DNA from: Bacillota bacterium
GTDB lineage: Bacteria > Bacillota > Dethiobacteria > Dethiobacterales > Dethiobacteraceae
Direction of reading: 5' to 3'
Length of the DNA: 9,063 nucleotides
NCBI GenBank assembly: GCA_018725345.1
Contig: QLUI01000052.1
Coordinates: 1 to 9,063, forward strand
Shown: one piece after another, positions 1-6,649 of the stretch
Layout: every line of letters starts with the position of its first letter
Position numbering within the stretch: position 1 is the stretch's first letter
Translations under genes and position numbers: made by a program
The notes under the pieces: generated by a model
Databases searched by the model: none
Told to the model about the DNA's origin: nothing
What the model saw: the letters and a program-made list of their open reading frames with translations, nothing else

Positions 1-2
1 TT

Positions 3-77
3 AAGCTTTGGCAGATCGGTCAGATCTGTGATGAAGAGAAGATAAAAATAACTCGCTGCCAACTAGGCTGCTTCTAG
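3..77 (+). CDS. C-terminal tail of an upstream gene (partial, 5' end outside window)
   Basis: Frame 3 is open from the window edge to a TAG at 75-77 and encodes 24 residues ending ITRCQLGCF. The stop overlaps the AGGAG ribosome site (76-80) of the following moeA, leaving a 9-base gap, which is the spacing expected inside an operon. The tail has a Cys-x3-Cys pair close to the end. From memory, tails of the form CQLG-x-F occur in small ModE-like winged-helix proteins found near molybdopterin genes, but this fragment is too short to assign. An open stretch of this length could also arise by chance, so both the gene and its identity are tentative. Confidence 0.5.
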   Translation, partial: KLWQIGQICDEEKIKITRCQLGCF

Positions 78-86
78 GAGAACGAA

Positions 87-1301
87 ATGCTGACAGTGCT
101 AAGTGTGGCTGAGGCGAAAGAAAAAATTTTGACTGCTGTGCTAGCTAGGACAGAGCAAGAACCGGTTTTGCTAACGGCTGCCACAGGGCGCACGTTGGCT
201 CAGCCTGTAGCGGCAGAGGAAGATTTGCCGTCGTTTGCTCGTTCCACTATGGATGGCTTTGCAGTTAGAGCGCAGGATACTTACGGGGCCTCAGAGGCTA
301 TGCCGGCGCTTTTTGATGTAAAAGGAGAAATTTTAATGGGCCAGGCGCCGGAAGTAGCGCTGGCTCTTGGACAGGTACTGCGGATTTCCACAGGTGGTAT
401 GCTGCCGGCAGACAGTGATGCGGTGGCAATGGTGGAGCACACTGAAATGCTGGGTGGTAATATTATGGCGCTGAGCATTCCTGTAGCGCCCGGTGAGAAT
501 ATTATTGTCAGGGGTGAAGATCTTCGGGCAGGCGAGGGTATCTTGTCTCCGGGACATGTGCTAAGGCCTCAGGATATCGGCATTCTGGCAGCACTGGGAC
601 AGATGCGGGTGACTGTGGCAAAAAAACCGCGGGTGGCTATTTTTTCAACAGGGGACGAACTGGTAATGCCGGATGCGGTGCCTAAAGCAGGCCAAATTCG
701 GGATATTAATTCATACATGCTCTCTTCCTGGGTAGAAAGTTGTGGGGCGGTTGCAGATCTTCGCGGTATTATTCCGGACAATAAAGACGCTTTGATGGCT
801 GTTTTACAGAGAACTGGTGCCTATGATTGTGTTATCCTTTCCGGAGGCAGTTCGGCTGGGGCACGCGATTATACAGCAGCATGCATTGATGAACTGGGGA
901 AACCGGGAGTGCTCTTTCACGGTGTTTCGATGCGCCCGGGGAAGCCGCTGATTTTTGGTGTGGTTAACGGAAGGCCGTATTTCGGCTTGTCGGGCAACCC
1001 TACGTCTGCCATGGTAGGATTTTTGCTCTTGGTACGTCCCTTGCTTTGGCAAATGCAGGGAGCAACCGAACTACTGCCGTTGCTGCGTGCTAAAGTGGAG
1101 CGGAATCTGTCGTCTGCGAGCGGCCGGGAGGATTTTGTTCGCGCTTCGTTGTATGTTCAGGGAGACGAACTCTGGGCCCGTCCCATTCTGGGGCAAGCGA
1201 ACCTGGTTTCTACTGTGGTACGGGGAAATGCAATGCTTCGCATTCCGCAAAATTGTGAAGGGGTAGAAGCCGGAGAGTCGGTGGAAATATTGTTAATCTA
1301 A
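87..1301 (+). CDS. moeA: Molybdopterin molybdenumtransferase MoeA
   Basis: This 404-residue protein is close to the usual MoeA length (about 400-410). MoeA inserts molybdate (or tungstate) into adenylylated molybdopterin, the last general step of Mo-cofactor synthesis in the cytoplasm. Visible family motifs, in order, are STMDGFAV (53-60), STGGMLP (101-107), RGEDL (142-146), STGDEL (187-192), SGGSSAGARDYT (252-263), RPGKP (283-287) and GLSGNP (300-305). The acidic residues expected in the active-site cleft (in MDG, GED, GDEL and RDYT) are all present. GLSGNP has Ser where many homologues have Pro. The C-terminal beta domain (about 330-404) is intact. The ATG start is preceded by AGGAG at 76-80 with 6-base spacing. 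The next gene, another MoeA, starts 25 bases downstream. The family call is secure; the preference for Mo or W cannot be read. Confidence 0.96.
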   Translation: MLTVLSVAEAKEKILTAVLARTEQEPVLLTAATGRTLAQPVAAEEDLPSFARSTMDGFAVRAQDTYGASEAMPALFDVKGEILMGQAPEVALALGQVLRISTGGMLPADSDAVAMVEHTEMLGGNIMALSIPVAPGENIIVRGEDLRAGEGILSPGHVLRPQDIGILAALGQMRVTVAKKPRVAIFSTGDELVMPDAVPKAGQIRDINSYMLSSWVESCGAVADLRGIIPDNKDALMAVLQRTGAYDCVILSGGSSAGARDYTAACIDELGKPGVLFHGVSMRPGKPLIFGVVNGRPYFGLSGNPTSAMVGFLLLVRPLLWQMQGATELLPLLRAKVERNLSSASGREDFVRASLYVQGDELWARPILGQANLVSTVVRGNAMLRIPQNCEGVEAGESVEILLI

Positions 1302-1326
1302 ATTGCTATTGCTGAGGTGAACTTTT

Positions 1327-3240
1327 TTGTTGGAAAAACGGAAACGCTATCTACATAACACTCCTGTAGCTGAAGCCAGGAAGCTTTTCCTTGACCGACG
1401 GTGGGGCATGACACAAGAAGAGATTCTTCCGGTTGCAGCAGCAGTGGGGAGAGTGACATCGAAAGCCGTTTTTGCTAAAATGTCATCGCCCCATTTTCAT
1501 GCTGCGGCAATGGATGGGGTAGCTGTGCGAGCGGCGGATACGGAGGGAGCCAGCGAGACTGCTCCTAAGCGTTTGCTTCTGTTGAAACAGGCTTTTCCTG
1601 TGGATACAGGGAATGCGCTCCCTGTCGGTTGCGATGCGGTGATTATGGCGGAAGACCTTTTCGAGCAAGGGGAAGTAATTGAAATTATGGCTGCGGTAGT
1701 TCCATGGCAGCATGTCCGCCCCATTGGCGAAGATATTGTGGCTACGGAAATGTTGTTGTCGTCTGGTCATCGCTTAGGTGCTGTCGATGCGGGCGCACTG
1801 CTGGCCGGAGGGCAAACCGACGTGGCAGTACGGCAAAGGCCCAAAGTGGCTATTATCCCCACCGGGAATGAGTTGGTTGCAGCAGGAACAAAACCAAATC
1901 CAGGTCAGATCATCGAATATAATTCCGTCATCTTTGCTGCCTTAGTGGAAGAGTGGGGGGGTGAGGCTCTAAAACAGGAGATTGTTCGGGATGATTTTGA
2001 GTTGCTTAAAGAGGCGGTGCTCAATGCGTCGCGGGTAAGCGATGTTGTGCTGGTCAATGCGGGTTCCTCCGCCGGACGTTGGGATTATACTGCTGACGTG
2101 TTGGCACAGCTCGGAGAAGTGCTGATCCATGGGGTGGCTGTTCGCCCGGGGAAACCGGTTATCTTAGCTGTTGTGGCAGGCAAGCCGGTGATTGGCGTGC
2201 CGGGCTATCCTGTTTCGGCGGTGGTGTCATTAGAGCTTTTTCTCAAACCCTTGCTCTATGCTCTCCAGGGGCAGCAAGAACCTAAAAGGTCTATGCTCCA
2301 GGCTTCTTTCTCCCGGCAGTTCACTTCCTCATTGTCTGCGGAGGAGTGGATTCGTGTCAAAGTAGGCTGTGTGGAGGAGCGCTATGTGGCTACACCCCTG
2401 GCAAGAGGGGCAGGCGTAGTAACCTCCTTGGTAAAAGCCGATGGGATTGTTCGTATCCCTCAACAAAAGGAAGGGCTTGTGGCCGGCGAATCGGTGGCTG
2501 TGGAACTCTTGCGCCCACTGCTAAATATCGAACGAACAATAATCTGCAGCGGCAGTCATGATTTAACATTAGATATTTTGGGCGATCTGCTGAGTCAGCA
2601 CTATCCTGGATTTTCTTTGTCGTCTGCCCACGTAGGCAGCACAGGAGGGATTATGTCTTTGCGGCGCGGCGAGGCACATTTGGCAGGTATCCATTTGTTA
2701 CACGAAGAAACGGGCCAGTATAACATTCCTTTTTTACAGCAGTTTCTCCCTAATGTTCCGCTGGTGCTTGTGACGCTGGTCGAACGGGAGCAGGGGTTAA
2801 TGGTTCGCCCTGGCAACCCGAAGGGAATCAGCCGGATTGCCGACCTGACCAGGGGAGATGTATCTTTTATCAATCGCCAGCGCGGCGCCGGAACCAGGTT
2901 ACTGTTGGACGCCTGTTTGAGAAAAGACGGCATTGCTCCGGAAGCCATCAACGGCTATCAGCGAGAAGAGTATACTCACTTGGCGGTGGCGGCTGCAGTG
3001 TCAGCCGGCTCAGCCGATGTGGCTCTTGGCGTTTTCGCGGCGGCGCAAGCACTGGAGCTTGATTTTATCCCGCTGGCTAAAGAACGCTATGATTTAGCTA
3101 TTCCCGCCAAATTTTTTGCTGAAGATAAGCTGCAAAAACTGTTAGGATTGATTCGCTCTGACCAATATAAGTTTGCTGTAAAAGAACTTGGAGGCTATCA
3201 CACTGAAAAGACAGGCGAAATTGTCCGGCAAGGAGAGTGA
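1327..3240 (+). CDS. moeA: MoeA fused to a C-terminal PBP-like domain
   Basis: This 637-residue protein has a complete MoeA half (about 1-397) followed by a periplasmic-binding-protein-like domain (about 402-622) of the PBP_like type. MoeA motifs are AAMDGVAV (60-67), PIGED (132-136), PTGNEL (178-183), NAGSSAGRWDYT (244-255), RPGKP (273-277) and GVPGYP (290-295). Compared with the upstream copy, GDEL has become GNEL and GNP has become GYP. The C-terminal half shows GSHD (409-412), GSTGGIMSLRRGEAHLAGIHLL (437-458), RPGNPKG (494-500) and NRQRGAGTRLLLD (516-528). These are typical of the ligand-binding domain seen fused to MoeA or to HTH proteins. No signal peptide is present, so the binding domain should be cytoplasmic; sensing or delivering molybdate, tungstate or a related ligand is inference. 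The start is a TTG at 1327 with GAGGTGA at 1314-1320; a second TTG at 1330 is also possible. mogA follows after 6 bases. Confidence 0.93.
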   Translation: MLEKRKRYLHNTPVAEARKLFLDRRWGMTQEEILPVAAAVGRVTSKAVFAKMSSPHFHAAAMDGVAVRAADTEGASETAPKRLLLLKQAFPVDTGNALPVGCDAVIMAEDLFEQGEVIEIMAAVVPWQHVRPIGEDIVATEMLLSSGHRLGAVDAGALLAGGQTDVAVRQRPKVAIIPTGNELVAAGTKPNPGQIIEYNSVIFAALVEEWGGEALKQEIVRDDFELLKEAVLNASRVSDVVLVNAGSSAGRWDYTADVLAQLGEVLIHGVAVRPGKPVILAVVAGKPVIGVPGYPVSAVVSLELFLKPLLYALQGQQEPKRSMLQASFSRQFTSSLSAEEWIRVKVGCVEERYVATPLARGAGVVTSLVKADGIVRIPQQKEGLVAGESVAVELLRPLLNIERTIICSGSHDLTLDILGDLLSQHYPGFSLSSAHVGSTGGIMSLRRGEAHLAGIHLLHEETGQYNIPFLQQFLPNVPLVLVTLVEREQGLMVRPGNPKGISRIADLTRGDVSFINRQRGAGTRLLLDACLRKDGIAPEAINGYQREEYTHLAVAAAVSAGSADVALGVFAAAQALELDFIPLAKERYDLAIPAKFFAEDKLQKLLGLIRSDQYKFAVKELGGYHTEKTGEIVRQGE

Positions 3241-3246
3241 CTGGTT

Positions 3247-3759
3247 ATGCAGTCGTTTCGAGTAGCCATTTTGACTGCAAGTGATAAAGGCGCCAGAGGG
3301 GAACGTCAGGATGAAAGCGGGCTTGTCATTAGGGAGATGGTGGAAGCTGTCGGCGGCAGCGTGGTCATTTATGAGGTGGTGCCTGATGAGTTTAATGTTT
3401 TGCGTGACAAACTAGTGGCATACACTGATGATTTGCAGCTTCATTTGGTGCTGACTACAGGCGGAACAGGATTAAGTCCACGAGACAACACACCGGATGC
3501 CACACTGGCTGTGATAGAAAAACAGGTACCCGGTATCGCGGAAGCCATGAGAGCCTACGGCCTGCAAAAAACGCCGCATGCCATGCTTTCACGCGCCGTC
3601 TGCGGAACTAGGAACGGAACCTTAATTGTGAACTTGCCTGGCAGTCCCCGTGCAGTACGGGAAAATCTAGGCGTTATCCTGCCTGCCATCCCCCATGCTC
3701 TGGATGTGCTTTGCGGGCAGACTGGCGAGTGTGCAAATTTGCGTAATAATGATGCATAA
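3247..3759 (+). CDS. mogA: Molybdopterin adenylyltransferase, MogA/MoaB family
   Basis: This 170-residue single-domain protein belongs to the MogA/MoaB fold. It is expected to adenylylate molybdopterin with MgATP, producing the substrate used by MoeA. Motifs are TASDKGARGER (10-20), TTGGTG (70-75) followed by LSPRDNTPDAT (76-86), SRAVCGTRNGTLIVNLPGSP (115-134) and RAVRENL (135-141). The GGTG loop and the Asp residues after it form the molybdopterin/nucleotide site of the family. The protein ends with a short Cys-containing tail (CGQTGECANLRNNDA). An AGGAG at 3231-3235, inside the end of the preceding gene, lies 11 bases before the ATG, which is slightly long. It is the last gene of the cofactor cluster, and I see no clear intrinsic terminator after it. 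MogA and MoaB cannot be separated by sequence alone, so the symbol is a functional guess. Confidence 0.92.
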   Translation: MQSFRVAILTASDKGARGERQDESGLVIREMVEAVGGSVVIYEVVPDEFNVLRDKLVAYTDDLQLHLVLTTGGTGLSPRDNTPDATLAVIEKQVPGIAEAMRAYGLQKTPHAMLSRAVCGTRNGTLIVNLPGSPRAVRENLGVILPAIPHALDVLCGQTGECANLRNNDA

Positions 3760-3887
3760 TATCTTGTCAGGGGAGCATACTATCTTTTGTTGAAAAGGAA
3801 AAATTAGAGAAAAGAAGAAAAAAAGCGATATATTGAGCTAATCAAGGATAAATGTCATTATTTGCAAGATAATTCCCTGCATCATAG

Positions 3888-3916
3888 TTGCATCATTTTC
3901 TATTATCGTATATAGT
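3888..3916 (+). promoter_or_regulatory. Sigma-A-type promoter of groESL
   Basis: TTGCAT at 3888-3893 and TATAGT at 3911-3916 are separated by exactly 17 bases, close to the vegetative sigma consensus. The predicted start site is near 3923, eight bases before the CIRCE element, which is the usual arrangement for HrcA-controlled chaperonin operons. Confidence 0.8.
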
Positions 3917-3930
3917 CGTTAATGTGGTAA

Positions 3931-3957
3931 TTAGCACTCGCAAGCAGTGAGTGCTAA
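3931..3957 (+). promoter_or_regulatory. CIRCE operator (HrcA binding site)
   Basis: TTAGCACTC at 3931-3939, a 9-base spacer, and GAGTGCTAA at 3949-3957 form the perfect CIRCE inverted repeat. The HrcA repressor binds this site and is released under heat or unfolded-protein stress. It lies between the promoter and groES, so it is also transcribed and can fold as a leader hairpin. No hrcA gene is in the window. Confidence 0.97.
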
Positions 3958-3992
3958 AAGGAAAAGATCAATTTTAAAAAGGAGGTCAATCC

Positions 3993-4280
3993 ATGAATAT
4001 CAAACCATTATCAGACCGTGTTGTGATTAAAGTGTTGGAGGCTGAAAAACAAACTGCCAGCGGCATTGTTTTGCCTGACAAGGCTAAAGAGAAGCCGCAA
4101 GAAGGGGAAGTTATGGCAGCCGGAAACGGCCGCATTTTAGAAAACGGTACCCGTGTAGAAATGGATGTTAAAGTTGGCGATCGAATTCTTTTCTCCAAAT
4201 ACGCTGGCACCGAAGTTAAGCTGGAAGGCAGCGAATACCTGATTATGCGTCAGGAAGACATTCTTGCTAAATTGATCTAA
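3993..4280 (+). CDS. groES: Co-chaperonin GroES
   Basis: This 95-residue protein has the standard GroES length. GroES caps the GroEL ring as a heptamer and encloses the folding chamber in the cytoplasm. The start MNIKPLSDRVVIK is typical. The mobile loop (about 17-35) contains GIVLP at 24-28, whose hydrophobic tripeptide IVL docks on the GroEL apical domain. The roof hairpin is around AGNGRILENGT (43-53), and the end YLIMRQEDILAKLI is characteristic. AGGAGGT at 3980-3986 precedes the ATG with 6-base spacing. The gene is under the CIRCE operator and is followed by groEL after 40 bases, so the two are co-transcribed. Confidence 0.98.
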   Translation: MNIKPLSDRVVIKVLEAEKQTASGIVLPDKAKEKPQEGEVMAAGNGRILENGTRVEMDVKVGDRILFSKYAGTEVKLEGSEYLIMRQEDILAKLI

Positions 4281-4320
4281 TCGTGCTTAAAGTTTAATCA
4301 AATAGGAGGTAGAGAGATCT

Positions 4321-5931
4321 ATGGCAAAACAAATTATGTTTCGCGAAGAAGCTCGTCGCGCCTTGGAAAAGGGCGTTAACCAATTAGTGGATACAGTAAA
4401 AGTAACTCTTGGTCCTAAAGGTCGCAATGTCGTGCTGGATAAAAAATTTGGCAGTCCGCTGATTACAAGTGACGGCGTGACTATTGCCCGTGAAATCGAG
4501 CTGGAAGACCCATTTGAAAATATGGGGGCCCAACTAGTCAAAGAAGTGGCCACTAAGACCCAAGATGTGGCCGGTGACGGGACGACTACAGCCGCACTGC
4601 TTGCTCAAGCCATTATTCGCGAAGGGATTAGAAATGTCACAGCCGGCGCCAATCCGATGGCTATTAAGCGCGGGATTGAAAAAGCCGTGAAAGTTGCTGT
4701 TGATGAAATTAAGTCCCAGTCTAAGCCTGTCGAGACGAAAGAAGCCATTGCCCAGGTAGCGTCCATTTCAGCAACAGACGAAGAAATCGGTCGTCTCATT
4801 GCTGAGGCTATGGAAAAAGTAGGCAAGGATGGCGTAATCACCGTTGAGGAGTCCAAAGGATTCACCACCGACCTGAATGTGGTGGAAGGGATGCAGTTTG
4901 ACCGCGGTTACATTTCTCCCTACATGGTTACAGATGCGGAAAAAATGCAGGCCGTTCTTGATGAGCCTTTCATCATGATGACAGACCGTAAAATTGGCAA
5001 CATTCATGATGTTCTCCCGATCTTGGAAAAAGTGGTTCAGTCCGGTCGTCCCCTGCTGTTGGTAGCAGAAGATGTCGAGGGGGAGGCACTGGCTACTCTT
5101 GTGGTTAATAAGCTGCGGGGCACTTTTAATTGCGTAGCTGTTAAAGCACCCGGTTTCGGAGATCGTCGCAAAGCCATGCTTCAAGATCTTGCCATTCTAA
5201 TCGGTGGTCAGGTAATTTCCGAAGATTTAGGGCTGGACATGAAAAATATTGAAATTGCCATGCTTGGCCGTGCCCGTCAGGTTATCGTCAGCAAAGAAGA
5301 TACCGTCATTGTGGGCGGAACAGGCGAAGCCGCTGAAATTAAGAAGCGTATCAACCAAATCCGTGTGCAGATTGAAGAAACAACTTCTGAGTTTGACAAA
5401 GAGAAGCTGCAGGAGCGTTTGGCCAAACTGGCCGGCGGAGTGGCCGTCATTGAGGTTGGCGCAGCTACTGAAGTGGAAATGAAAGAGAAGAAACTACGCA
5501 TTGAAGATGCTCTTTCTGCTACCCGTGCTGCAGTAGAAGAAGGAATTGTTTCCGGCGGAGGCACCGCCTATATCAATACTCTGCCTGCTTTGGATAAGAT
5601 TCAGGCAGAAGGTGATGAAGCGACAGGCGTAGGAATTATCCGCCGCGCATTAGAAGAGCCGGTTCGACAGATTGCCATTAACGCCGGATTGGAAGGCTCC
5701 ATTATTGTGGAACGGGTAAAGTCGGAAGCACCCGGAGTGGGCTATAACGCTGCGACTGGTGTCTATGTAAATATGGTTGATGCCGGAATTGTAGACCCTG
5801 CGAAAGTGACGCGCACCGCGCTGCAAAACGCTGCCAGCATTTCCGCCATGTTTTTAACTACCGAAGCAGTTGTAACTGATAAGCCTGATGAGAACAAAAA
5901 TTCGGGCATGCCGCAAATGCCTCAAATGTAA
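4321..5931 (+). CDS. groEL: Chaperonin GroEL (Hsp60)
   Basis: This 536-residue protein is a full-length GroEL. It forms the double-ring ATP-driven folding chamber that works with GroES. The N-terminal equatorial domain holds VTLGPKGRNVVLD (28-40) and GDGTTT (85-90), with Asp86 equivalent to the catalytic Asp87 of E. coli GroEL. The hinge Asp needed for ATP hydrolysis (E. coli Asp398) is Asp396 in EDALSATRAAVEEG. GGG at 411-413 closes the nucleotide site, and the apical domain (about 190-375) includes KAPGFGDRRKAML (274-286). The C-terminus is NSGMPQMPQM, a short Met/Pro/Gln tail in place of the usual Gly-Gly-Met repeat. AGGAGGT at 4304-4310 precedes the ATG with 10-base spacing. Regulation is shared with groES through CIRCE. 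Confidence 0.99.
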   Translation: MAKQIMFREEARRALEKGVNQLVDTVKVTLGPKGRNVVLDKKFGSPLITSDGVTIAREIELEDPFENMGAQLVKEVATKTQDVAGDGTTTAALLAQAIIREGIRNVTAGANPMAIKRGIEKAVKVAVDEIKSQSKPVETKEAIAQVASISATDEEIGRLIAEAMEKVGKDGVITVEESKGFTTDLNVVEGMQFDRGYISPYMVTDAEKMQAVLDEPFIMMTDRKIGNIHDVLPILEKVVQSGRPLLLVAEDVEGEALATLVVNKLRGTFNCVAVKAPGFGDRRKAMLQDLAILIGGQVISEDLGLDMKNIEIAMLGRARQVIVSKEDTVIVGGTGEAAEIKKRINQIRVQIEETTSEFDKEKLQERLAKLAGGVAVIEVGAATEVEMKEKKLRIEDALSATRAAVEEGIVSGGGTAYINTLPALDKIQAEGDEATGVGIIRRALEEPVRQIAINAGLEGSIIVERVKSEAPGVGYNAATGVYVNMVDAGIVDPAKVTRTALQNAASISAMFLTTEAVVTDKPDENKNSGMPQMPQM

Positions 5932-5957
5932 GCAGACAACCCAATAAAAAAAAAGAA

Positions 5958-5975
5958 GCCTCGCGCTTGCGAGGC
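5958..5975 (-). terminator. GC-rich hairpin with a T-run on the minus-strand side
   Basis: GCCTCGC (5958-5964), loop GCTT, and GCGAGGC (5969-5975) form a perfect 7-pair stem. It is preceded on the + strand by a run of nine A (5946-5954), so read on the minus strand it has the hairpin-plus-T-run form of an intrinsic terminator. On the + strand the bases after the stem are CATTG, with no T-run, so it may stop groEL transcription poorly or act only as an mRNA 3' end structure. Confidence 0.5.
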
Positions 5976-6026
5976 CATTGAAAAACCTATGGTTTATAGT
6001 TAGGAAATTTAACGGATTGTATCAAA

Positions 6027-6067
6027 AAGGACGGTTTGGGATTTATTTTTGACCCAAAACCGTCCTT
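6027..6067 (+). terminator. Probable groESL transcription terminator
   Basis: AAGGACGGTTTGGG (6027-6040) pairs with CCCAAAACCGTCCTT (6053-6067) through 14 pairs with one bulged A at 6059 and a 12-base loop. It is followed by CTTCTT, a weak T-tract, and flanked on the other side by further A residues, so it may work in both directions. It is the strongest terminator candidate after groEL. Confidence 0.65.
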
Positions 6068-6137
6068 CTTAATGTAATTGAAAGGCGGATGTTACAATAG
6101 ATAGAGAGGTTTAGGGGTAAAGTAAATATGGAACCCT

Positions 6138-6172
6138 GCCCTGCGAGGTTTGAAGAAACAGCCTTGCGGGGC
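6138..6172 (+). other. Unexplained GC-rich hairpin upstream of the ABC operon promoter
   Basis: GCCCTGCGAGG (6138-6148) pairs with CCTTGCGGGGC (6162-6172) over 11 uninterrupted pairs, two of them G-T, with a 13-base loop. No T-run follows on either strand, so it does not look like a terminator. It lies 13 bases before the -35 box of the downstream promoter. It falls inside a 26-codon open frame (ATG 6128, stop 6206-6208) with only a weak AGGGG upstream. Its role is unknown. Confidence 0.5.
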
Positions 6173-6185
6173 CAATATATAATTG

Positions 6186-6214
6186 TTGACATCTCGGGAT
6201 ATTTATAATATAGT
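6186..6214 (+). promoter_or_regulatory. Strong sigma-A-type promoter of the GntR/ABC operon
   Basis: TTGACA at 6186-6191 is a perfect -35 box and TATAGT at 6209-6214 a near-consensus -10 box, with 17-base spacing. Transcription should start near 6221, which falls inside the palindromic operator. The TATAAT at 6204-6209 is only 12 bases from the -35 box and is less likely to be used. Confidence 0.85.
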
Positions 6215-6241
6215 ACATTACAGCAGTAATGTACTATATTA
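6206..6241. promoter_or_regulatory. Perfect 36-base inverted repeat, likely operator of the GntR regulator
   Basis: The arms 6206-6221 and 6226-6241 are perfect 16-base reverse complements separated by AGCA. The core reads AGTACATTAC/GTAATGTACT. The repeat covers the -10 box and the predicted start site, so a dimer bound here would block RNA polymerase. It lies 18 bases before the gntR start codon, which favours autoregulation. Because transcription should begin near its centre, the mRNA would carry only one arm and would not form the hairpin. Confidence 0.85.
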
Positions 6242-6259
6242 GTTTTTTGGAGGTGTGCC

Positions 6260-6649
6260 ATGAAGCTGGATGCCGACGCAATGAAACCTATCTACGTGCA
6301 GATAGCGGAATGGCTGGAAACGGAAATTCTGGCGGGAAACATAGGCGGTGACGAGAAGATATACTCACAATACCAGCTGGCGGAGATGTTTAATATCAAT
6401 CCGGCCACCGCCGCCAAGGGGCGTAGTATCCTGGCCGATGAAGGCATCCTGTATAAAAAGCGTGGGTTGGGCATGTTTGTCTCACCGGGCGCGAGGGAGG
6501 GGATACTGCGCAAGCGCAGGGATGAGACGCTGAAGCGGCTTATTTTTGAGCTGGTGCTGGAAGCAGAGCGCTTGGGTATTCAGGAAAATGAGCTGACGGA
6601 CATGATTCGTCAGATGAAAAACGGCTTGAGGGGGGAAATGAAGTCATGA
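6260..6649 (+). CDS. GntR-family transcriptional regulator, short YtrA type
   Basis: This 129-residue DNA-binding protein has an N-terminal winged helix-turn-helix (about 10-75) with the GntR signature PIYVQIAEWLETEILAG (10-26) and YSQYQLAEMFNINPATAAKG (35-54). The wing is ILYKKRGLGMFV (63-74). Only about 50 residues of predicted helix follow, with no ligand-binding FadR or UTRA domain, which is the hallmark of the YtrA subfamily. Members usually repress the ABC transporter operon they head, and the palindrome over this promoter fits that role. GGAGG at 6249-6253 precedes the ATG with 6-base spacing. The stop overlaps the next start by 4 bases (ATGA), indicating translational coupling. The signal that releases it is unknown; some relatives respond to cell-envelope antibiotics. 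Confidence 0.93.
   Translation: MKLDADAMKPIYVQIAEWLETEILAGNIGGDEKIYSQYQLAEMFNINPATAAKGRSILADEGILYKKRGLGMFVSPGAREGILRKRRDETLKRLIFELVLEAERLGIQENELTDMIRQMKNGLRGEMKS

Larger units (their letters stand above)
5932..6259. other. 328-base intergenic region between groEL and the GntR/ABC operon
   Basis: No protein gene of normal size is supported here. In order, it holds an 18-base GC-rich hairpin (5958-5975), a long hairpin that may end groEL (6027-6067), an extended -10-like TGTTACAAT (6090-6098), a GC-rich 11-pair hairpin (6138-6172), the promoter of the downstream operon (6186-6214), its palindromic operator (6206-6241) and the ribosome site of the GntR gene (6249-6253). Confidence 0.8.

Noticed and set aside
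2601..2951. 116-codon open frame on the minus strand inside the MoeA fusion
   Set aside because: It covers the conserved PBP-like domain on the other strand and has no ribosome site or family resemblance.
3760..3887. Terminator for the moe/mog operon
   Set aside because: Only a 5-pair CTTTT/AAAAG hairpin and A-rich sequence are present; no GC-rich stem with a T-run was found on the + strand.
4768..5184. 138-codon open frame on the minus strand inside groEL
   Set aside because: It lies wholly within a fully convincing groEL and its translation resembles no protein I know; it is a shadow.
6138..6172. tRNA or tRNA remnant
   Set aside because: The paired element is about 35 bases with no cloverleaf arms or T-loop on either strand.
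6206..6248. AT-rich hairpin followed by six T, resembling a terminator
   Set aside because: The promoter in front predicts a start site near its centre, so the mRNA would not contain both arms. The repeat is better read as an operator.
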